Part shown: piece after piece, positions 42,114 through 52,313 of the stretch | How the letters are laid out: every line of letters starts with the position of its first letter | Numbering within the stretch: the stretch's first letter is position 1 | Assembly (NCBI RefSeq): GCF_013300825.1 | Contig: NZ_JAAIMY010000005.1 | Coordinates: forward strand, 1 to 64,000 | Reading direction: 5' to 3' | DNA length: 64,000 nucleotides | From: Blautia wexlerae | GTDB lineage: Bacteria > Bacillota > Clostridia > Lachnospirales > Lachnospiraceae | Program-made: the position numbers and the translations under genes | Notes under the pieces: model-generated | What the model saw: the letters and a program-made list of their open reading frames with translations, nothing else | The model's database searches: none | Told to the model about the DNA's origin: nothing

Positions 42114-42156
42114 TGCACAGACAAACGAAAATCAGGCATGATGTGAGGAAAGAAAG

Positions 42157-43446
42157 ATGAAAGAACATTATGATGTCATTATTGTGGGAACAGGGGCAGC
42201 CGGACTGTACTGTGCACTGAACCTTCCGGAGAAAATGAAAATCCTGCTTATCACCAAGCAGGAGGCAGACCAGTCAGATTCATTCCTGGCACAGGGCGGA
42301 ATCTGTATGCTGCGCGGCGAAGATGACTATGAAAATTATTTTGAAGATACCATGCGGGCAGGACATTATGAGAATAATAAACGGGCAGTAGATCTGATGA
42401 TCCGCAGCTCCAATGATATTATCAGAGATCTTCTGCGTTATCATGTGGATTTTGCAAGGGATGGTCTTGGAAATCTGGCATTTACCAGAGAGGGAGCACA
42501 TTCCCAGCCAAGGATTCTTTTTCATGAAGATATTACAGGAAAAGAAATCACACAGACTCTCTTAACTGCTGCAAAAATAAAAGAAAATATTGAAATTTGT
42601 GAATATATGACTATGGTAGACCTGATCTCCAAAGACAATACAGTCTGCGGAATCATTGCAATGGACCGGAATGACCAGGCATTTCCTGTTTATTCTCAGT
42701 ATGTGGTTCTTGCCTGCGGCGGAATCGGCGGGCTTTTTAAAAACTCTACCAACTTTTCGCATATTGCAGGAGATGGTGTGGGAATTGCCATGAAGCACCA
42801 TGTGGAAATGGAAAATCTGGACTATATCCAGATTCATCCGACAACTCTCTATTCAAAGAAATCCGGACGGCGTTTCCTGGTTTCAGAATCAGTCAGAGGA
42901 GAAGGTGCACTCCTGTATGATAAGAACGGACAGCGTTTTACAAACGAATTACAGCCGAGAGATCTGCTGAGCCAGAAGATTTTTGCCCAGATGGAAAAGG
43001 ATGGAACAGAGTTTGTATGGGAAGATATGCGCCCTCTGGGAGAGAAAACAATTCTGGAACATTTTCCTCATATTTATGAACAGTGCGTGGAAGAAGGCTT
43101 TGATCCGAGAAAAGAGCCAATCCCGGTTGTTCCGGCACAGCATTATTTTATGGGTGGGATCAAGGTAAATCTGGGAAGCAAAACTTCCATGAAGGGACTT
43201 TATGCCTGTGGAGAGACAAGCTGTAATGGCGTCCATGGAAGAAACCGTCTGGCAAGTAATTCTCTTCTGGAATCTCTGGTCTTTGCAAGAAAGGCTGCAG
43301 ATGATATGATATTTGGACAGACACCGGAATATGTGCGGGCAGATGCAATTGATATGAATATGTATGAAAGCAGAGAAGAACTGCTTAATGCCTGCCACGA
43401 AACCGTATTAAAAGAGATTGAAAGGATGAAAAAAAGTCATGAATAG
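42157..43446 (+). CDS. nadB: L-aspartate oxidase NadB
   Basis: A 429-residue flavoprotein that oxidises aspartate to iminoaspartate, the first step of de novo NAD synthesis. FAD site IIVGTGAAGLYCALNL, active-site motifs QGGICM, HPTTLY and ESVRGEGALL, and the C-terminal GGIKVN and ETSCNGVHGRNRLASNSL. It is shorter than the E. coli enzyme (about 540 residues) because the C-terminal helical domain is reduced, as in many clostridia. In anaerobes fumarate probably replaces oxygen as acceptor. Confidence 0.95.
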   Translation: MKEHYDVIIVGTGAAGLYCALNLPEKMKILLITKQEADQSDSFLAQGGICMLRGEDDYENYFEDTMRAGHYENNKRAVDLMIRSSNDIIRDLLRYHVDFARDGLGNLAFTREGAHSQPRILFHEDITGKEITQTLLTAAKIKENIEICEYMTMVDLISKDNTVCGIIAMDRNDQAFPVYSQYVVLACGGIGGLFKNSTNFSHIAGDGVGIAMKHHVEMENLDYIQIHPTTLYSKKSGRRFLVSESVRGEGALLYDKNGQRFTNELQPRDLLSQKIFAQMEKDGTEFVWEDMRPLGEKTILEHFPHIYEQCVEEGFDPRKEPIPVVPAQHYFMGGIKVNLGSKTSMKGLYACGETSCNGVHGRNRLASNSLLESLVFARKAADDMIFGQTPEYVRADAIDMNMYESREELLNACHETVLKEIERMKKSHE

Positions 43447-44290
43447 TATTACAATGAAAATGCAGGCAGACAAGCTGATCCGTATGGCGCTTCAGGAGGA
43501 CATTACCAGTGAGGATGTTTCCACGAATGCAGTGATGCGAAGCGCAGTAAAAGGAACCGTAGATCTGATCGCAAAGGAAGACGGAATCATTGCCGGACTG
43601 GATGTATATGCGAGAGTATTCCAGATTCTGGATGAGAAAACAGAGATCAGTTTCAACTTTAAAGACGGTGAGGCAGTAAAGAAGGGCGATCTTCTTGGAA
43701 CAGTAACAGGAGATATCCGGGTGCTTCTTTCCGGAGAGAGAGTTGCCCTGAATTATCTCCAGAGAATGAGTGGTATCGCTACTTATACAAAACAGGTTTC
43801 AAAGCTTCTGGAAGGAAGTAAGGTAACACTTCTGGACACCAGAAAGACAACTCCGAACTGTCGTGTTTTTGAAAAATATGCTGTACGCATAGGCGGCGGA
43901 TGCAACCACAGATATAATCTTTCTGACGGAGTACTGCTTAAGGATAATCATATCGGAGCAGCCGGAAGCGTAGCGAAAGCAGTGGCCATGGCAAAAGAAT
44001 ATGCACCATTTGTCCGTAAGATCGAGATTGAAGTAGAGACTATGGAACAGGTAAAAGAAGCAGTAGAAGCAGGAGCAGATATCATTATGCTTGACAATAT
44101 GACACCGGAAATGATGAAAGAAGCAGTAGAGCTTATCGCAGGCCGGGCACAGACAGAATGCTCCGGAAATATCACAAAGGAAAATATCGCCAAAATCCTG
44201 GAAACAGGTGTGGATTTTGTTTCCAGCGGTGCACTGACACATTCTGCTCCAATCCTTGACATTTCCATGAAGAATCTTCATGCAATATAA
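43439..44290 (+). CDS. nadC: Quinolinate phosphoribosyltransferase NadC
   Basis: A 283-residue enzyme converting quinolinate and PRPP to nicotinate mononucleotide. Motifs: LQEDITSEDVST, LSGERVALNYLQRMSGIAT, LDTRKTTPNCR, GGCNHRYNLSDGVLLKDNHI and DIIMLDNMTPE. The gene overlaps nadB by 8 bp, so translation is coupled. Full length. Confidence 0.96.
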   Translation: MNSITMKMQADKLIRMALQEDITSEDVSTNAVMRSAVKGTVDLIAKEDGIIAGLDVYARVFQILDEKTEISFNFKDGEAVKKGDLLGTVTGDIRVLLSGERVALNYLQRMSGIATYTKQVSKLLEGSKVTLLDTRKTTPNCRVFEKYAVRIGGGCNHRYNLSDGVLLKDNHIGAAGSVAKAVAMAKEYAPFVRKIEIEVETMEQVKEAVEAGADIIMLDNMTPEMMKEAVELIAGRAQTECSGNITKENIAKILETGVDFVSSGALTHSAPILDISMKNLHAI

Positions 44291-44367
44291 TAACATGGCA
44301 GCGAAGCTGTTTTGCAGCGGATAATTTGCTATAGGATTATATCGTGGAGAAAGGATGGGAAAGTATG

Positions 44368-44913
44368 AATACTGCTCAGAGAAGAACTGAAATTTTAAAG
44401 CTCCTTCAGCAGGAAGAAAAACCTGTGGCTGCCAGGGCGATGGCATCACAGTTCGGAGTAAGCAGACAGGTGATCGTGCAGGATATGGCTGTGATACGTG
44501 CATCTACACCGGGAATCCTGTCAACGACCAGAGGATATGTGTTGCAGCAGGATAAAGATATTGCATGCACCAGAGAATTTAAAGTACGCCATGGGCAGGA
44601 ACAGGCAGCGGAGGAACTGAATCTGATCGTGGACTGTGGCGGGCGAGTGAAAAATATCAGCATCAGCCACAGGGTTTATGGCCGTGTCACTGCAGAGATG
44701 GATATTCGTTCCAGACAGGATGTGAATGAATTTGTCCGGGCGATCAATAGCAGCCATTCCAGCGTATTAAGCAGTGCTACTTCCGGGTATCATTATCATC
44801 TGATAGAAGCATCCAGCCAGGAAAGGCTGGATCTGATCGGAGAACAGTTAAAGAAAGCAGGTTTCCTTGCACCACTTCAGCCATGGGAAAAGGAAAAACA
44901 TCATAATATATAA
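44368..44913 (+). CDS. niaR: NAD biosynthesis repressor NiaR
   Basis: About 181 residues from ATG 44368. A GTG at 44344 is an alternative. An N-terminal HTH (RRTEILKLLQQ, ASQFGVSRQVIVQDMAVIR) is joined to a 3H domain whose His residues are visible in ISISHRVYG, NSSHSSV and YHYHLIEAS. The 3H domain binds niacin with a metal, and the repressor then blocks nad genes. Its operator is the palindrome at 42072. Being inside the operon, it controls itself. Confidence 0.92.
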   Translation, partial: NTAQRRTEILKLLQQEEKPVAARAMASQFGVSRQVIVQDMAVIRASTPGILSTTRGYVLQQDKDIACTREFKVRHGQEQAAEELNLIVDCGGRVKNISISHRVYGRVTAEMDIRSRQDVNEFVRAINSSHSSVLSSATSGYHYHLIEASSQERLDLIGEQLKKAGFLAPLQPWEKEKHHNI

Positions 44914-44932
44914 GTAAGAAGGGATTCAGAAG

Positions 44933-45850
44933 ATGACAATAGCAGAAATTCAGCAGGAAATCCTGCGAATGAAAAAAGAACAGGATATCTGTATTCTTGC
45001 ACACGCATATCAGGGTCAGGAGATTCTGGAAGTAGCAGACTATACAGGAGATTCCTATGGCCTGAGTGTACAGGCATCCAAAAGAGACTGCAGCGGTGTG
45101 ATCATGTGCGGCGTTCGTTTTATGGCAGAAACCTGCAAGATTTTAAGCCCGAAGAAAAAAGTCTGGCTGGCTAATCCTGTAGCCGGATGTCCTATGGCAG
45201 AGCAGTTGGATCTGGAAGGTCTGCGTGAATTAAAAGCACAGTATCCGGATTATGCAGTTGTCGCCTATATTAATACAACTTCAGAACTGAAAACAGAATG
45301 TGACGTATGCGTTACGTCCTCATCAGCAGTTGAAATCTGCAAAAAGCTGGAGCAGGATAAGATTTTATTTATTCCGGATCCGAACCTGGGACATTATGTG
45401 GCGGAAAAGCTTCCGGAGAAAACTTTTGCATTTTATAAAGGCGGATGTCCGAGACATATCGTGGTCAGTGCAAAAGATGTAGAAAAAGCCCGCGCAGCGC
45501 ATCCGGATGCACTTTTCCTGGTACACCCGGAATGCCGTCAGGAAGTAGTAGAGCAGGCTGATTATGTAGGCTCCACCACAGGAATCATGGAATTTGCAAA
45601 GAAATCTGAACATAAAGAATTTATCATCGGAACAGAAAACAGCATTGTAGAGCATCTTCAGTTTGAATGTCCTGATAAGAAATTTTACCCGGTTGCAGTA
45701 CAGCTTACATGCATGAATATGAAGGTTACCACCTTAATGGACATCTACAACTGCCTGAAAGGACAGGGCGGGGAAGAAATCCTCCTTCCGGAAAATATCA
45801 TGGAAGGCGCCGGAAGATGCATTCACAGAATGGTGGAGCTGGGCGGCTGA
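44933..45850 (+). CDS. nadA: Quinolinate synthase NadA
   Basis: A 305-residue [4Fe-4S] enzyme that joins iminoaspartate and dihydroxyacetone phosphate. Key parts: ILAHAYQGQEILEVADYTGDS, VMCGVRFMAET (shown as MCGVRFMAET), CVTSSSAV, IPDPNLGHYV and HPECRQEV, plus the third cluster Cys in QLTCMNMK. Length fits the bacterial short form. It ends the nad operon, unusually after the repressor gene. Confidence 0.95.
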   Translation: MTIAEIQQEILRMKKEQDICILAHAYQGQEILEVADYTGDSYGLSVQASKRDCSGVIMCGVRFMAETCKILSPKKKVWLANPVAGCPMAEQLDLEGLRELKAQYPDYAVVAYINTTSELKTECDVCVTSSSAVEICKKLEQDKILFIPDPNLGHYVAEKLPEKTFAFYKGGCPRHIVVSAKDVEKARAAHPDALFLVHPECRQEVVEQADYVGSTTGIMEFAKKSEHKEFIIGTENSIVEHLQFECPDKKFYPVAVQLTCMNMKVTTLMDIYNCLKGQGGEEILLPENIMEGAGRCIHRMVELGG

Positions 45851-45910
45851 ATAATAATCTGAAATTTTCTGCTGGCTATTATGTCATGGAATTGATACAA
45901 TAAAAGTAAC

Positions 45911-45996
45911 GTTACTGAGAACAGTAACAAAGTAACTGCTCTGCAGTCTGATATCTTGGTATCTGTGAATAGAACAACAGATTGCTGAACAGTTAC
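45911..45996. repeat. GTAAC-type inverted-repeat element B
   Basis: It contains the perfect hairpin GTTACTG-AGAA-CAGTAAC (45911-45928), then GTAACTGCTCTGCAG (45932) facing CTGAACAGTTAC (45985-45996). It sits between nadA and holA. With element A it brackets the nad operon. Confidence 0.5.
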
Positions 45997-46023
45997 AGAC
46001 AAAACAGCCTCAGGAGTAGAAAA

Positions 46024-47010
46024 TTGAAAAACATACAGGCAGACATTAAATCAGGAAATTTTAAACAGGTGTATCTTCTCTATGGAGAGGAAGCATATCT
46101 GAAACAACAGTATAAACAGAATCTGGTAAAGGCACTGAATCCGGATGGGGATACTATGAACTTCAATCACTATGAAGGCAAGGGGATTGATGTAAAACAG
46201 TTGATCGACCTCTGTGAAACCATGCCATTTTTCGCAGAGCGCAGAGTTGTTTTGCTGGAAGATACAGGTTTTTTCAAAAATAAGTGTGAGGAACTGGCAG
46301 ATTATATGAAAGAGCTGCCGGACTATCTGTATCTGGTTTTTGCAGAAACGGAAGTAGACAAGAGAAACCGCATGTACAAAGCAGTAAAAGCCTGCGGAAG
46401 TATTGCGGAATTTATCAGACAGGATGAAAAAACTCTGATGCGCTGGGCAGCAGGGATCCTGGGGAAAGCCGGGAAAAAGATCACCCAGAGAGACATGGAA
46501 CTTCTGCTGACCAAAACAGGAACTGATATGGGGAATCTCAGGATGGAGATGGAGAAGCTTATCAGTTATACAGAAGGCAGGGATGTGGTGACTGCAGAGG
46601 ATATTGAAGAAATCTGCACCACCCAGACAACCAACAGAATTTTTGATATGGTGCGTGCAGTAACAGAGAAAAATCAGAAGCGTGCACTGGAACTTTATTA
46701 TGATCTGCTGACATTGAAAGAGCCACCGATGAGGATACTGTTTCTTCTTGCGAAGCAGTATCGCCAGCTGCTGTTGGCAAAACAGTTTGCAGCAGCAGGA
46801 CTTGCACAGACAGAAATAGCTTCGAAACTGGGAGTTCCCGGATTTGTTGTGAGAAACATTACAACATGTGCCAGAGCTTACACCATATCTGAACTGGAAC
46901 AGGCAGTAAAAGATTTTGTGGATGCGGAAGAATCAGTAAAAACAGGACGACTGGAAGATAAGCTGAGCGTAGAATTACTGATCATTAAGTACAGTAGTAA
47001 AGTAAAATAG
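46024..47010 (+). CDS. holA: DNA polymerase III delta subunit HolA
   Basis: About 328 residues of the clamp-loader subunit that opens the sliding clamp. YLLYGEEAYLKQQY, TMPFFAERRVVLLEDTG, DYLYLVFAE and LRMEMEKLISY are typical of HolA. The TTG at 46024 is chosen because CAGGAG precedes it by 7 bp. The longer frame from 45982 begins inside repeat B. It is the expected neighbour of comEC and rpsT in related genomes. Confidence 0.9.
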   Translation: MKNIQADIKSGNFKQVYLLYGEEAYLKQQYKQNLVKALNPDGDTMNFNHYEGKGIDVKQLIDLCETMPFFAERRVVLLEDTGFFKNKCEELADYMKELPDYLYLVFAETEVDKRNRMYKAVKACGSIAEFIRQDEKTLMRWAAGILGKAGKKITQRDMELLLTKTGTDMGNLRMEMEKLISYTEGRDVVTAEDIEEICTTQTTNRIFDMVRAVTEKNQKRALELYYDLLTLKEPPMRILFLLAKQYRQLLLAKQFAAAGLAQTEIASKLGVPGFVVRNITTCARAYTISELEQAVKDFVDAEESVKTGRLEDKLSVELLIIKYSSKVK

Positions 47011-47018
47011 GAAAAACG

Positions 47019-47045
47019 GTAACTGCCGGATATTCTGGCAGTTAC
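47019..47045 (+). repeat. GTAAC-type hairpin element C
   Basis: GTAACTGCC, 9 bp, GGCAGTTAC: a perfect 9-bp stem 8 bp after holA. No T run follows. Confidence 0.5.
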
Positions 47046-47064
47046 AAAAGATAATAACAAAAAA

Positions 47065-47097
47065 GACAGCCACATGACGGTGATGGCTGTCCTTTTT
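47065..47097. terminator. Bidirectional terminator between holA and rpsT
   Basis: GACAGCCA (47065-47072) and TGGCTGTC (47084-47091) with A and T runs on the two sides, so it can stop transcription from both convergent genes. Confidence 0.85.
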
Positions 47098-47132
47098 AAT
47101 CATAAGCTTATAATTAAAAATTCAATCTATAA

Positions 47133-47396
47133 TTAGTTAATGCTGTTAACAGCTTTAGCTAAACGGGCAACTTTTCTTGCACAGTTGTTTTTATGATAAA
47201 CACCTTTGGATGTAGCTTTGCTGATTGTGGAAACAGCATCCTTTAATGCTACTTCTGCAGCTGCCTTATCTTTATTTGCTACTGCTGCTTCAACTTTCTT
47301 CATAGAAGTTTTAACTGCAGATTTGATTGCTTTGTTTCTTGCTGCTTTAGTTCTGTTTACTAAAATTCTTTTCTTAGCAGATTTAATGTTAGCCAA
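47133..47396 (-). CDS. rpsT: Ribosomal protein S20
   Basis: An 87-residue 30S protein. ANIKSAKKRILVNRTKAARN at the start and the Ala/Lys-rich helices are characteristic. The start is TTG at 47396, directly before ANIKS and 7 bp after GGAGGTG. The ATG at 47411 would add five residues and overlaps the ribosome site. It has its own promoter and terminator. Confidence 0.95.
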   Translation of the reverse strand: MANIKSAKKRILVNRTKAARNKAIKSAVKTSMKKVEAAVANKDKAAAEVALKDAVSTISKATSKGVYHKNNCARKVARLAKAVNSIN

Positions 47397-47484
47397 TTCG
47401 TACACCTCCAATTTAATTCGGTAAAATATTATTATACTCCTGTCATAGAAACAGACACGGGCGCTCCTATGAACATGCTTATAT

Positions 47485-47513
47485 ATATTATCTCAAATAG
47501 CTTTTCTTGTCAA
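47485..47513 (-). promoter_or_regulatory. Promoter of rpsT
   Basis: On the minus strand TTGACA (47508-47513), 17 bp, TAATAT (47485-47490). Confidence 0.75.
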
Positions 47514-47613
47514 TACATATTTCCATAAAAAAAGCTAAAAATAGATATAAAAAGTTGTTATAAGAACGGAGTAAACAGTAACAAATATTGAATGAAGTAC
47601 GGAGGGAAAAGAG

Positions 47614-48528
47614 ATGCTGGATAATTACGGAATAAGAACAGACCTGGCACTGGAGACAACCGAACGGTTTACAGAAAAAAAAGTAGAAGTCCGGGGGGTG
47701 GAAATCCACGAAGATTATAATGAAGAGAAAGATATCCGTACCACTGTGGTAAAGATCACCACAGAAAACGGTGCCCGGACAATGGGACGGCCTCAGGGAA
47801 GCTATATTACAATAGAAGCTCCGGGGCTTTCTGTACATGATGAGGATTATCACAGAGAAATTTCCCTGGAAATTGCCCGTCATTTACAGAATATGATCAA
47901 TCTGGAACGTGAGCAGTCCATTCTGGTAGTAGGCCTGGGAAATTCAGCAATCACAGCCGATTCCCTGGGACCCCATGTGGTAGAGAATCTTCATATAACA
48001 AGGCATATGATAAGAGAGTATGGCCTGCAGAGTCTTGGGAAAGAAAGAATGCACCGTATCAGCGGAATTATCCCGGGAGTAATGGCGCAGACAGGCATGG
48101 AGACATCTGAGATCATACAGGGAATCGTGGCAGAGACAAAGCCGGACATAGTGGTCGCCATTGATGCACTGGCAGCAAGAAGCACCAGACGCCTGAACCG
48201 TACGATCCAGATCACAGATACAGGAATTAACCCGGGTTCCGGTGTGGGCAATCACAGGGTGGGACTTACAGAAGAAAATCTGCAGGTAAAAGTGATCGGG
48301 ATCGGAATACCCACTGTAGTAGATGCGGCAACTATTGTTCATGATTCTATGGCACACCTTCTGGAAACGTTGGAAGAGGCAGAACAGAAAGAATTTCTGG
48401 AAGAAATGATATCTCCTCATCTTCACACCATGTTTGTAACTCCTAAAGATGTGGACGAGACAGTAAAATATCTGAGCTTCACAATCTCAGAAGGACTGAA
48501 TATGGCGTTTGAGGAAATAGGCGGCTGA
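47614..48528 (+). CDS. gpr: Spore germination protease GPR
   Basis: A 304-residue protease that cuts small acid-soluble spore proteins at germination. YGIRTDLALET at the front contains the autocleavage region. VVGLGNSAITADSLGP and AIDALAARS are typical (catalytic Asp residues). GGAGGGAAAAG lies before the ATG. It would be made in the forespore, although no clear sigma-G promoter could be read. It marks the organism as a spore former. Confidence 0.95.
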   Translation: MLDNYGIRTDLALETTERFTEKKVEVRGVEIHEDYNEEKDIRTTVVKITTENGARTMGRPQGSYITIEAPGLSVHDEDYHREISLEIARHLQNMINLEREQSILVVGLGNSAITADSLGPHVVENLHITRHMIREYGLQSLGKERMHRISGIIPGVMAQTGMETSEIIQGIVAETKPDIVVAIDALAARSTRRLNRTIQITDTGINPGSGVGNHRVGLTEENLQVKVIGIGIPTVVDAATIVHDSMAHLLETLEEAEQKEFLEEMISPHLHTMFVTPKDVDETVKYLSFTISEGLNMAFEEIGG

Positions 48529-48606
48529 CCGGAAAATTGTTCCGTCAGTGTGAACCGGTTATAAATGAGAAAACATGGACATAGGATAAGTCAAGAGGTG
48601 ATCCAT

Positions 48607-49890
48607 GTGACAAACGTTCAGAAAGCGTTCTGCATTCTGCTTAGCATGTGCTTTTTTGCCACTCTGGCAGTATTGCCAGGGACATTTTTTACAGGAGAAA
48701 ATGTGTACAGGCATCTGCCCCTGTACCGCTTTCTGGAAAAAAGAGCTCATATGAGTTCCTATGAAGATATTGAAACTTATAAAAAAATAGCAGGAGAAAA
48801 CGGAAAATATCTGGGGGAGCGTGCACGGTCCGAACAATTGCTGGCAGAAAAAGGTGAATCTGAAGAATTACAGACACCAGAATCTACACCGGTACCGGAA
48901 GAAACAGCAATCCCCTCAAAAACAGTAAAATCAGCGAAAATATCAGAATCAGACAAGACACCTAAGCCGGAAAAAACAACTGCGTCACCGGAAAATCCTG
49001 AACCGGACAAATCACAGAAGCCGCCAAAGTCAGCAGCGCAGAATGTCCGGAATATTCAGGACAGTACAGAAACCATTGCTGCTGCAGTTCCTCATCCAAT
49101 GATCGACCTGTCCCCCGAAAAACTGGCAGATTATAATTATCTTCTGGGACAATTCTATATCGTAGATTCCAACACAGAAGCAGATGCCGTACAGATCAAT
49201 GCCGAAGATTTTCTGAAACAGGACTTAAAAATCACCAAAGAAACCGATACTCCTCAGATCCTGATCTATCACAGCCATTCTCAGGAAACCTTCGCAGATT
49301 CCAGAGAGGGGGAAGAATCCGACACGATTGTAGGAGTAGGAGATTATCTGACACAGCTTCTCACAGAAAACTATGGTTATCAGGTAGTCCATCTCAAAGA
49401 GCAGTTCGACATGGCAGGCGGTGAACTGGATCGCAGCGCCGCTTATGATTATGCCCGTGATTATCTGGAACCTTATCTTCAGGAAAACCCGGATATTCAG
49501 GTAATCATAGACCTGCACCGGGACGGCATCCCCGAAGACCGCCATCTTGTAACGGAAATCAACGGAAAGCCAACAGCCCAGATTCTTTTTTACAATGGAT
49601 TGAGCTACACGTCATCCAAAGGTTCTCTGGACTATCTGCCCAATCCTTACATACAGCAAAATCTGGCATTCTCCTTCCAGCTGGAATACCAGGCAGCCCA
49701 ATACTATCCTCAATTTTACCGGGGAATTTACCTTGCAGGTTACCGCTACAACCTCCACCTCCGTCCCCGCTCCCTTCTTCTGGAAGCCGGAGCCCAGACC
49801 AACACTGTCCAGGAAGTAAAAAATGCTATGGAACCATTTGCCGACATCTTAGACAAGGTACTGCAAGGCTATAACAATCCTCATAAATAA
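48607..49890 (+). CDS. spoIIP: Stage II sporulation protein P
   Basis: About 427 residues from GTG 48607, which has AGAGGTG 8 bp upstream. The ATG at 48565 has no site. One N-terminal membrane segment, a Lys/Pro/Glu-rich linker (about 85-150) and the SpoIIP catalytic domain: ILIYHSHSQETF, VGVGDYLTQLL, IDLHRDG and ARDYLEPYL. It is a peptidoglycan amidase and endopeptidase needed for engulfment with SpoIID and SpoIIM. Full length. Confidence 0.93.
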   Translation: MTNVQKAFCILLSMCFFATLAVLPGTFFTGENVYRHLPLYRFLEKRAHMSSYEDIETYKKIAGENGKYLGERARSEQLLAEKGESEELQTPESTPVPEETAIPSKTVKSAKISESDKTPKPEKTTASPENPEPDKSQKPPKSAAQNVRNIQDSTETIAAAVPHPMIDLSPEKLADYNYLLGQFYIVDSNTEADAVQINAEDFLKQDLKITKETDTPQILIYHSHSQETFADSREGEESDTIVGVGDYLTQLLTENYGYQVVHLKEQFDMAGGELDRSAAYDYARDYLEPYLQENPDIQVIIDLHRDGIPEDRHLVTEINGKPTAQILFYNGLSYTSSKGSLDYLPNPYIQQNLAFSFQLEYQAAQYYPQFYRGIYLAGYRYNLHLRPRSLLLEAGAQTNTVQEVKNAMEPFADILDKVLQGYNNPHK

Positions 49891-49927
49891 TGCAGATTGA
49901 TTTCTGTGCGTCCCTGTAGATAAATAG

Positions 49928-49957
49928 ATGACAAACCCTCGCTCCATATGCTATAAT
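49928..49957 (+). promoter_or_regulatory. Probable lepA promoter
   Basis: ATGACA (49928-49933), 18 bp, TATAAT (49952-49957), 62 bp before the lepA start. Confidence 0.55.
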
Positions 49958-50018
49958 ACAGAATTAGCAAACCCATCAATTACAGTATATAAGAAAGAAC
50001 TCAGGAGGGAAATCCTTA

Positions 50019-51827
50019 ATGATAGACCAGAGCAAAATCAGAAATTTCTGTATTATTGCACACATAGACCACGGCAAATCCACTCTTGCCGATCGAATCA
50101 TCGAAATGACAGGTACCCTGACCGAACGTGAAATGCAGTCACAGGTACTGGACAACATGGAACTCGAAAGAGAACGTGGAATCACCATTAAATCTCAGGC
50201 AGTACGAATCGTATACAAAGCCAAAGACGGCGAAGAATATATCTTCAACCTGATCGACACCCCCGGCCATGTAGACTTCAACTACGAAGTATCCCGAAGC
50301 CTTGCAGCCTGCGACGGTGCAATCCTGGTAGTAGATGCAGCTCAGGGAATCGAAGCCCAGACGCTGGCAAATGTATATCTCGCCCTTGACCATGATCTGG
50401 ATGTCCTTCCGGTTATCAACAAAATCGACCTGCCAAGTGCAGAACCGGATCGTGTGGTAAATGAAATCGAAGATGTCATCGGCCTTGAAGCCCATGACGC
50501 ACCAAGAATTTCTGCTAAAACAGGACTTAATGTAGAAGAAGTCCTGGAACAGATTGTAACAAAGATCCCGGCACCGCATGGTGATGTAGATGCACCATTA
50601 AAAGCCCTGATCTTTGACTCCGTTTATGATGCATACAAAGGCGTTATTGTATTCTGCCGTGTCATGGATGGCCGTGTGAAAAGAGGCACCCAGATCCATA
50701 TGATGGCAACAGGTTTTACCACAGAAGTTGTGGAAGTCGGATACTTCGGTGCAGGTCAGTTCATTCCATGCGAGGAACTGACAGCAGGTATGGTAGGATA
50801 CATTACAGCCAGCATCAAAAATCTTGGCGACACCCGTGTAGGTGATACAGTTACAGACAAGGAAAGACCATGTGCAGAAGCACTTCCGGGCTATAAGAAA
50901 GTAAACCCTATGGTATATTGCGGATTATACCCGGCAGACGGTGCCAAATACGGTGATCTGAGAGATGCTCTTGAGAAGCTTCAGCTCAATGATGCCTCTC
51001 TGTTCTATGAACCAGAGACATCCGTAGCCCTTGGCTTTGGTTTCCGATGCGGTTTTCTGGGATTGCTCCATCTTGAGATTATTCAGGAGCGACTGGAAAG
51101 AGAATACAACCTTGATCTTGTGACCACAGCTCCCGGTGTTATTTACAAAGTACACAAAACTAACGGCGAAGTTATCAATCTGACAAATCCAAGCAATCTG
51201 CCGGACCCGTCAGAGATTGAATATATGGAAGAACCAATGGTAAATGCCGAGATCATGGTAACAACCGAATTTATCGGTGCAATTATGGATCTTTGCCAGG
51301 AACGAAGAGGGCAGTATCTGGGAATGGATTATATGGAAGAAACACGTGCGCTTCTGAAATATAAGCTGCCGTTAAATGAGATTATCTATGATTTCTTTGA
51401 TGCCCTCAAATCCCGCTCAAGAGGCTATGCTTCTCTGGATTACGAGCTCTGCGGATATGAGCGCAGTGAGCTTGTGAAACTGGATATTCTGGTAAACAAA
51501 GAAGAGGTGGATGCTCTTTCCTTTATCGTGCATGCAGATACAGCCTATGAGAGAGGCCGTAAGATGTGCGAGAAATTAAAAGACGAGATTCCACGTCAGC
51601 TTTTTGAAATTCCGATCCAGGCAGCTATCGGAAGCAAGATTATTGCCAGAGAGACAGTCAGAGCCATGCGTAAGGATGTACTTGCCAAATGTTACGGCGG
51701 TGATATTTCCCGTAAGAAGAAACTTCTGGAGAAACAGAAGGAAGGTAAGAAACGTATGCGTCAGGTAGGCAATGTGGAGATTCCGCAGAAAGCATTTATG
51801 AGTGTATTGAAACTGGATGATAAATAA
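50019..51827 (+). CDS. lepA: Elongation factor 4 (LepA)
   Basis: A 602-residue ribosome-associated GTPase that acts on stalled or newly initiating ribosomes. GTPase motifs [18 protein letters not shown] and NKIDLPSA, with the signature [15 protein letters not shown] and the C-terminal LepA-specific domain ending [27 protein letters not shown] precedes the ATG. Length is standard. Confidence 0.97.
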   Translation: MIDQSKIRNFCIIAHIDHGKSTLADRIIEMTGTLTEREMQSQVLDNMELERERGITIKSQAVRIVYKAKDGEEYIFNLIDTPGHVDFNYEVSRSLAACDGAILVVDAAQGIEAQTLANVYLALDHDLDVLPVINKIDLPSAEPDRVVNEIEDVIGLEAHDAPRISAKTGLNVEEVLEQIVTKIPAPHGDVDAPLKALIFDSVYDAYKGVIVFCRVMDGRVKRGTQIHMMATGFTTEVVEVGYFGAGQFIPCEELTAGMVGYITASIKNLGDTRVGDTVTDKERPCAEALPGYKKVNPMVYCGLYPADGAKYGDLRDALEKLQLNDASLFYEPETSVALGFGFRCGFLGLLHLEIIQERLEREYNLDLVTTAPGVIYKVHKTNGEVINLTNPSNLPDPSEIEYMEEPMVNAEIMVTTEFIGAIMDLCQERRGQYLGMDYMEETRALLKYKLPLNEIIYDFFDALKSRSRGYASLDYELCGYERSELVKLDILVNKEEVDALSFIVHADTAYERGRKMCEKLKDEIPRQLFEIPIQAAIGSKIIARETVRAMRKDVLAKCYGGDISRKKKLLEKQKEGKKRMRQVGNVEIPQKAFMSVLKLDDK

Positions 51828-51836
51828 AGTATGAAT

Positions 51837-51890
51837 GTAACTATTCGGCAGTCTGTTGTCCACATAACTGTGAAGGTACTGAACAGTTAC
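51837..51890. repeat. GTAAC-type inverted-repeat element D
   Basis: GTAACTATTCGG (51837) faces CTGAACAGTTAC (51879-51890) just after lepA. Same half-site as elements A-C. Confidence 0.45.
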
Positions 51891-51927
51891 CTGTGAATAG
51901 TGCTCATCTCAACAAAAGGTTAAGATA

Positions 51928-52284
51928 TTGAAGAAAATGATTAAGCGAAAAACAGTTATACTATGTATGTTATTGCTTGGAATTTCTGTCTCCGGATGTG
52001 GGAAAACCAAGGAGGTAGATGAAACGTCCTCCAAAGTGATCCAGATCAGTGTTGCACCGGAAGAGACAAGTCCCACTCCGGCACCGGATCAGGTAGATTC
52101 CGCAGCAGTTACCACCAATGGTAATCTGACAATGGTAAATACGTATCTGACAGAGCAGAATGCAGCAGGTATCTCATCTGCGGAAAGTTCAGACAGCCAA
52201 AGTGATGCCGGCAGTACAGATAACAGTGTCGACTCAGCAGATAACAATGAGCAAGACAGCAGTACATCAGATACTGAGGAATAG
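51928..52284 (+). CDS. Small Ser/Asp-rich lipoprotein
   Basis: A 118-residue lipoprotein with lipobox SVSGC and a low-complexity tail rich in Ser, Asp, Glu and Thr. TTG start chosen for its spacing from AAAAGG. The ATG at 51937 is an alternative. No domain was recognised. It lies between lepA and hemW and ends 29 bp before hemW, so it may share a transcript. Confidence 0.6.
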   Translation: MKKMIKRKTVILCMLLLGISVSGCGKTKEVDETSSKVIQISVAPEETSPTPAPDQVDSAAVTTNGNLTMVNTYLTEQNAAGISSAESSDSQSDAGSTDNSVDSADNNEQDSSTSDTEE

Positions 52285-52313
52285 AAAACAGGTCATAACA
52301 GGAGCAGATTACA

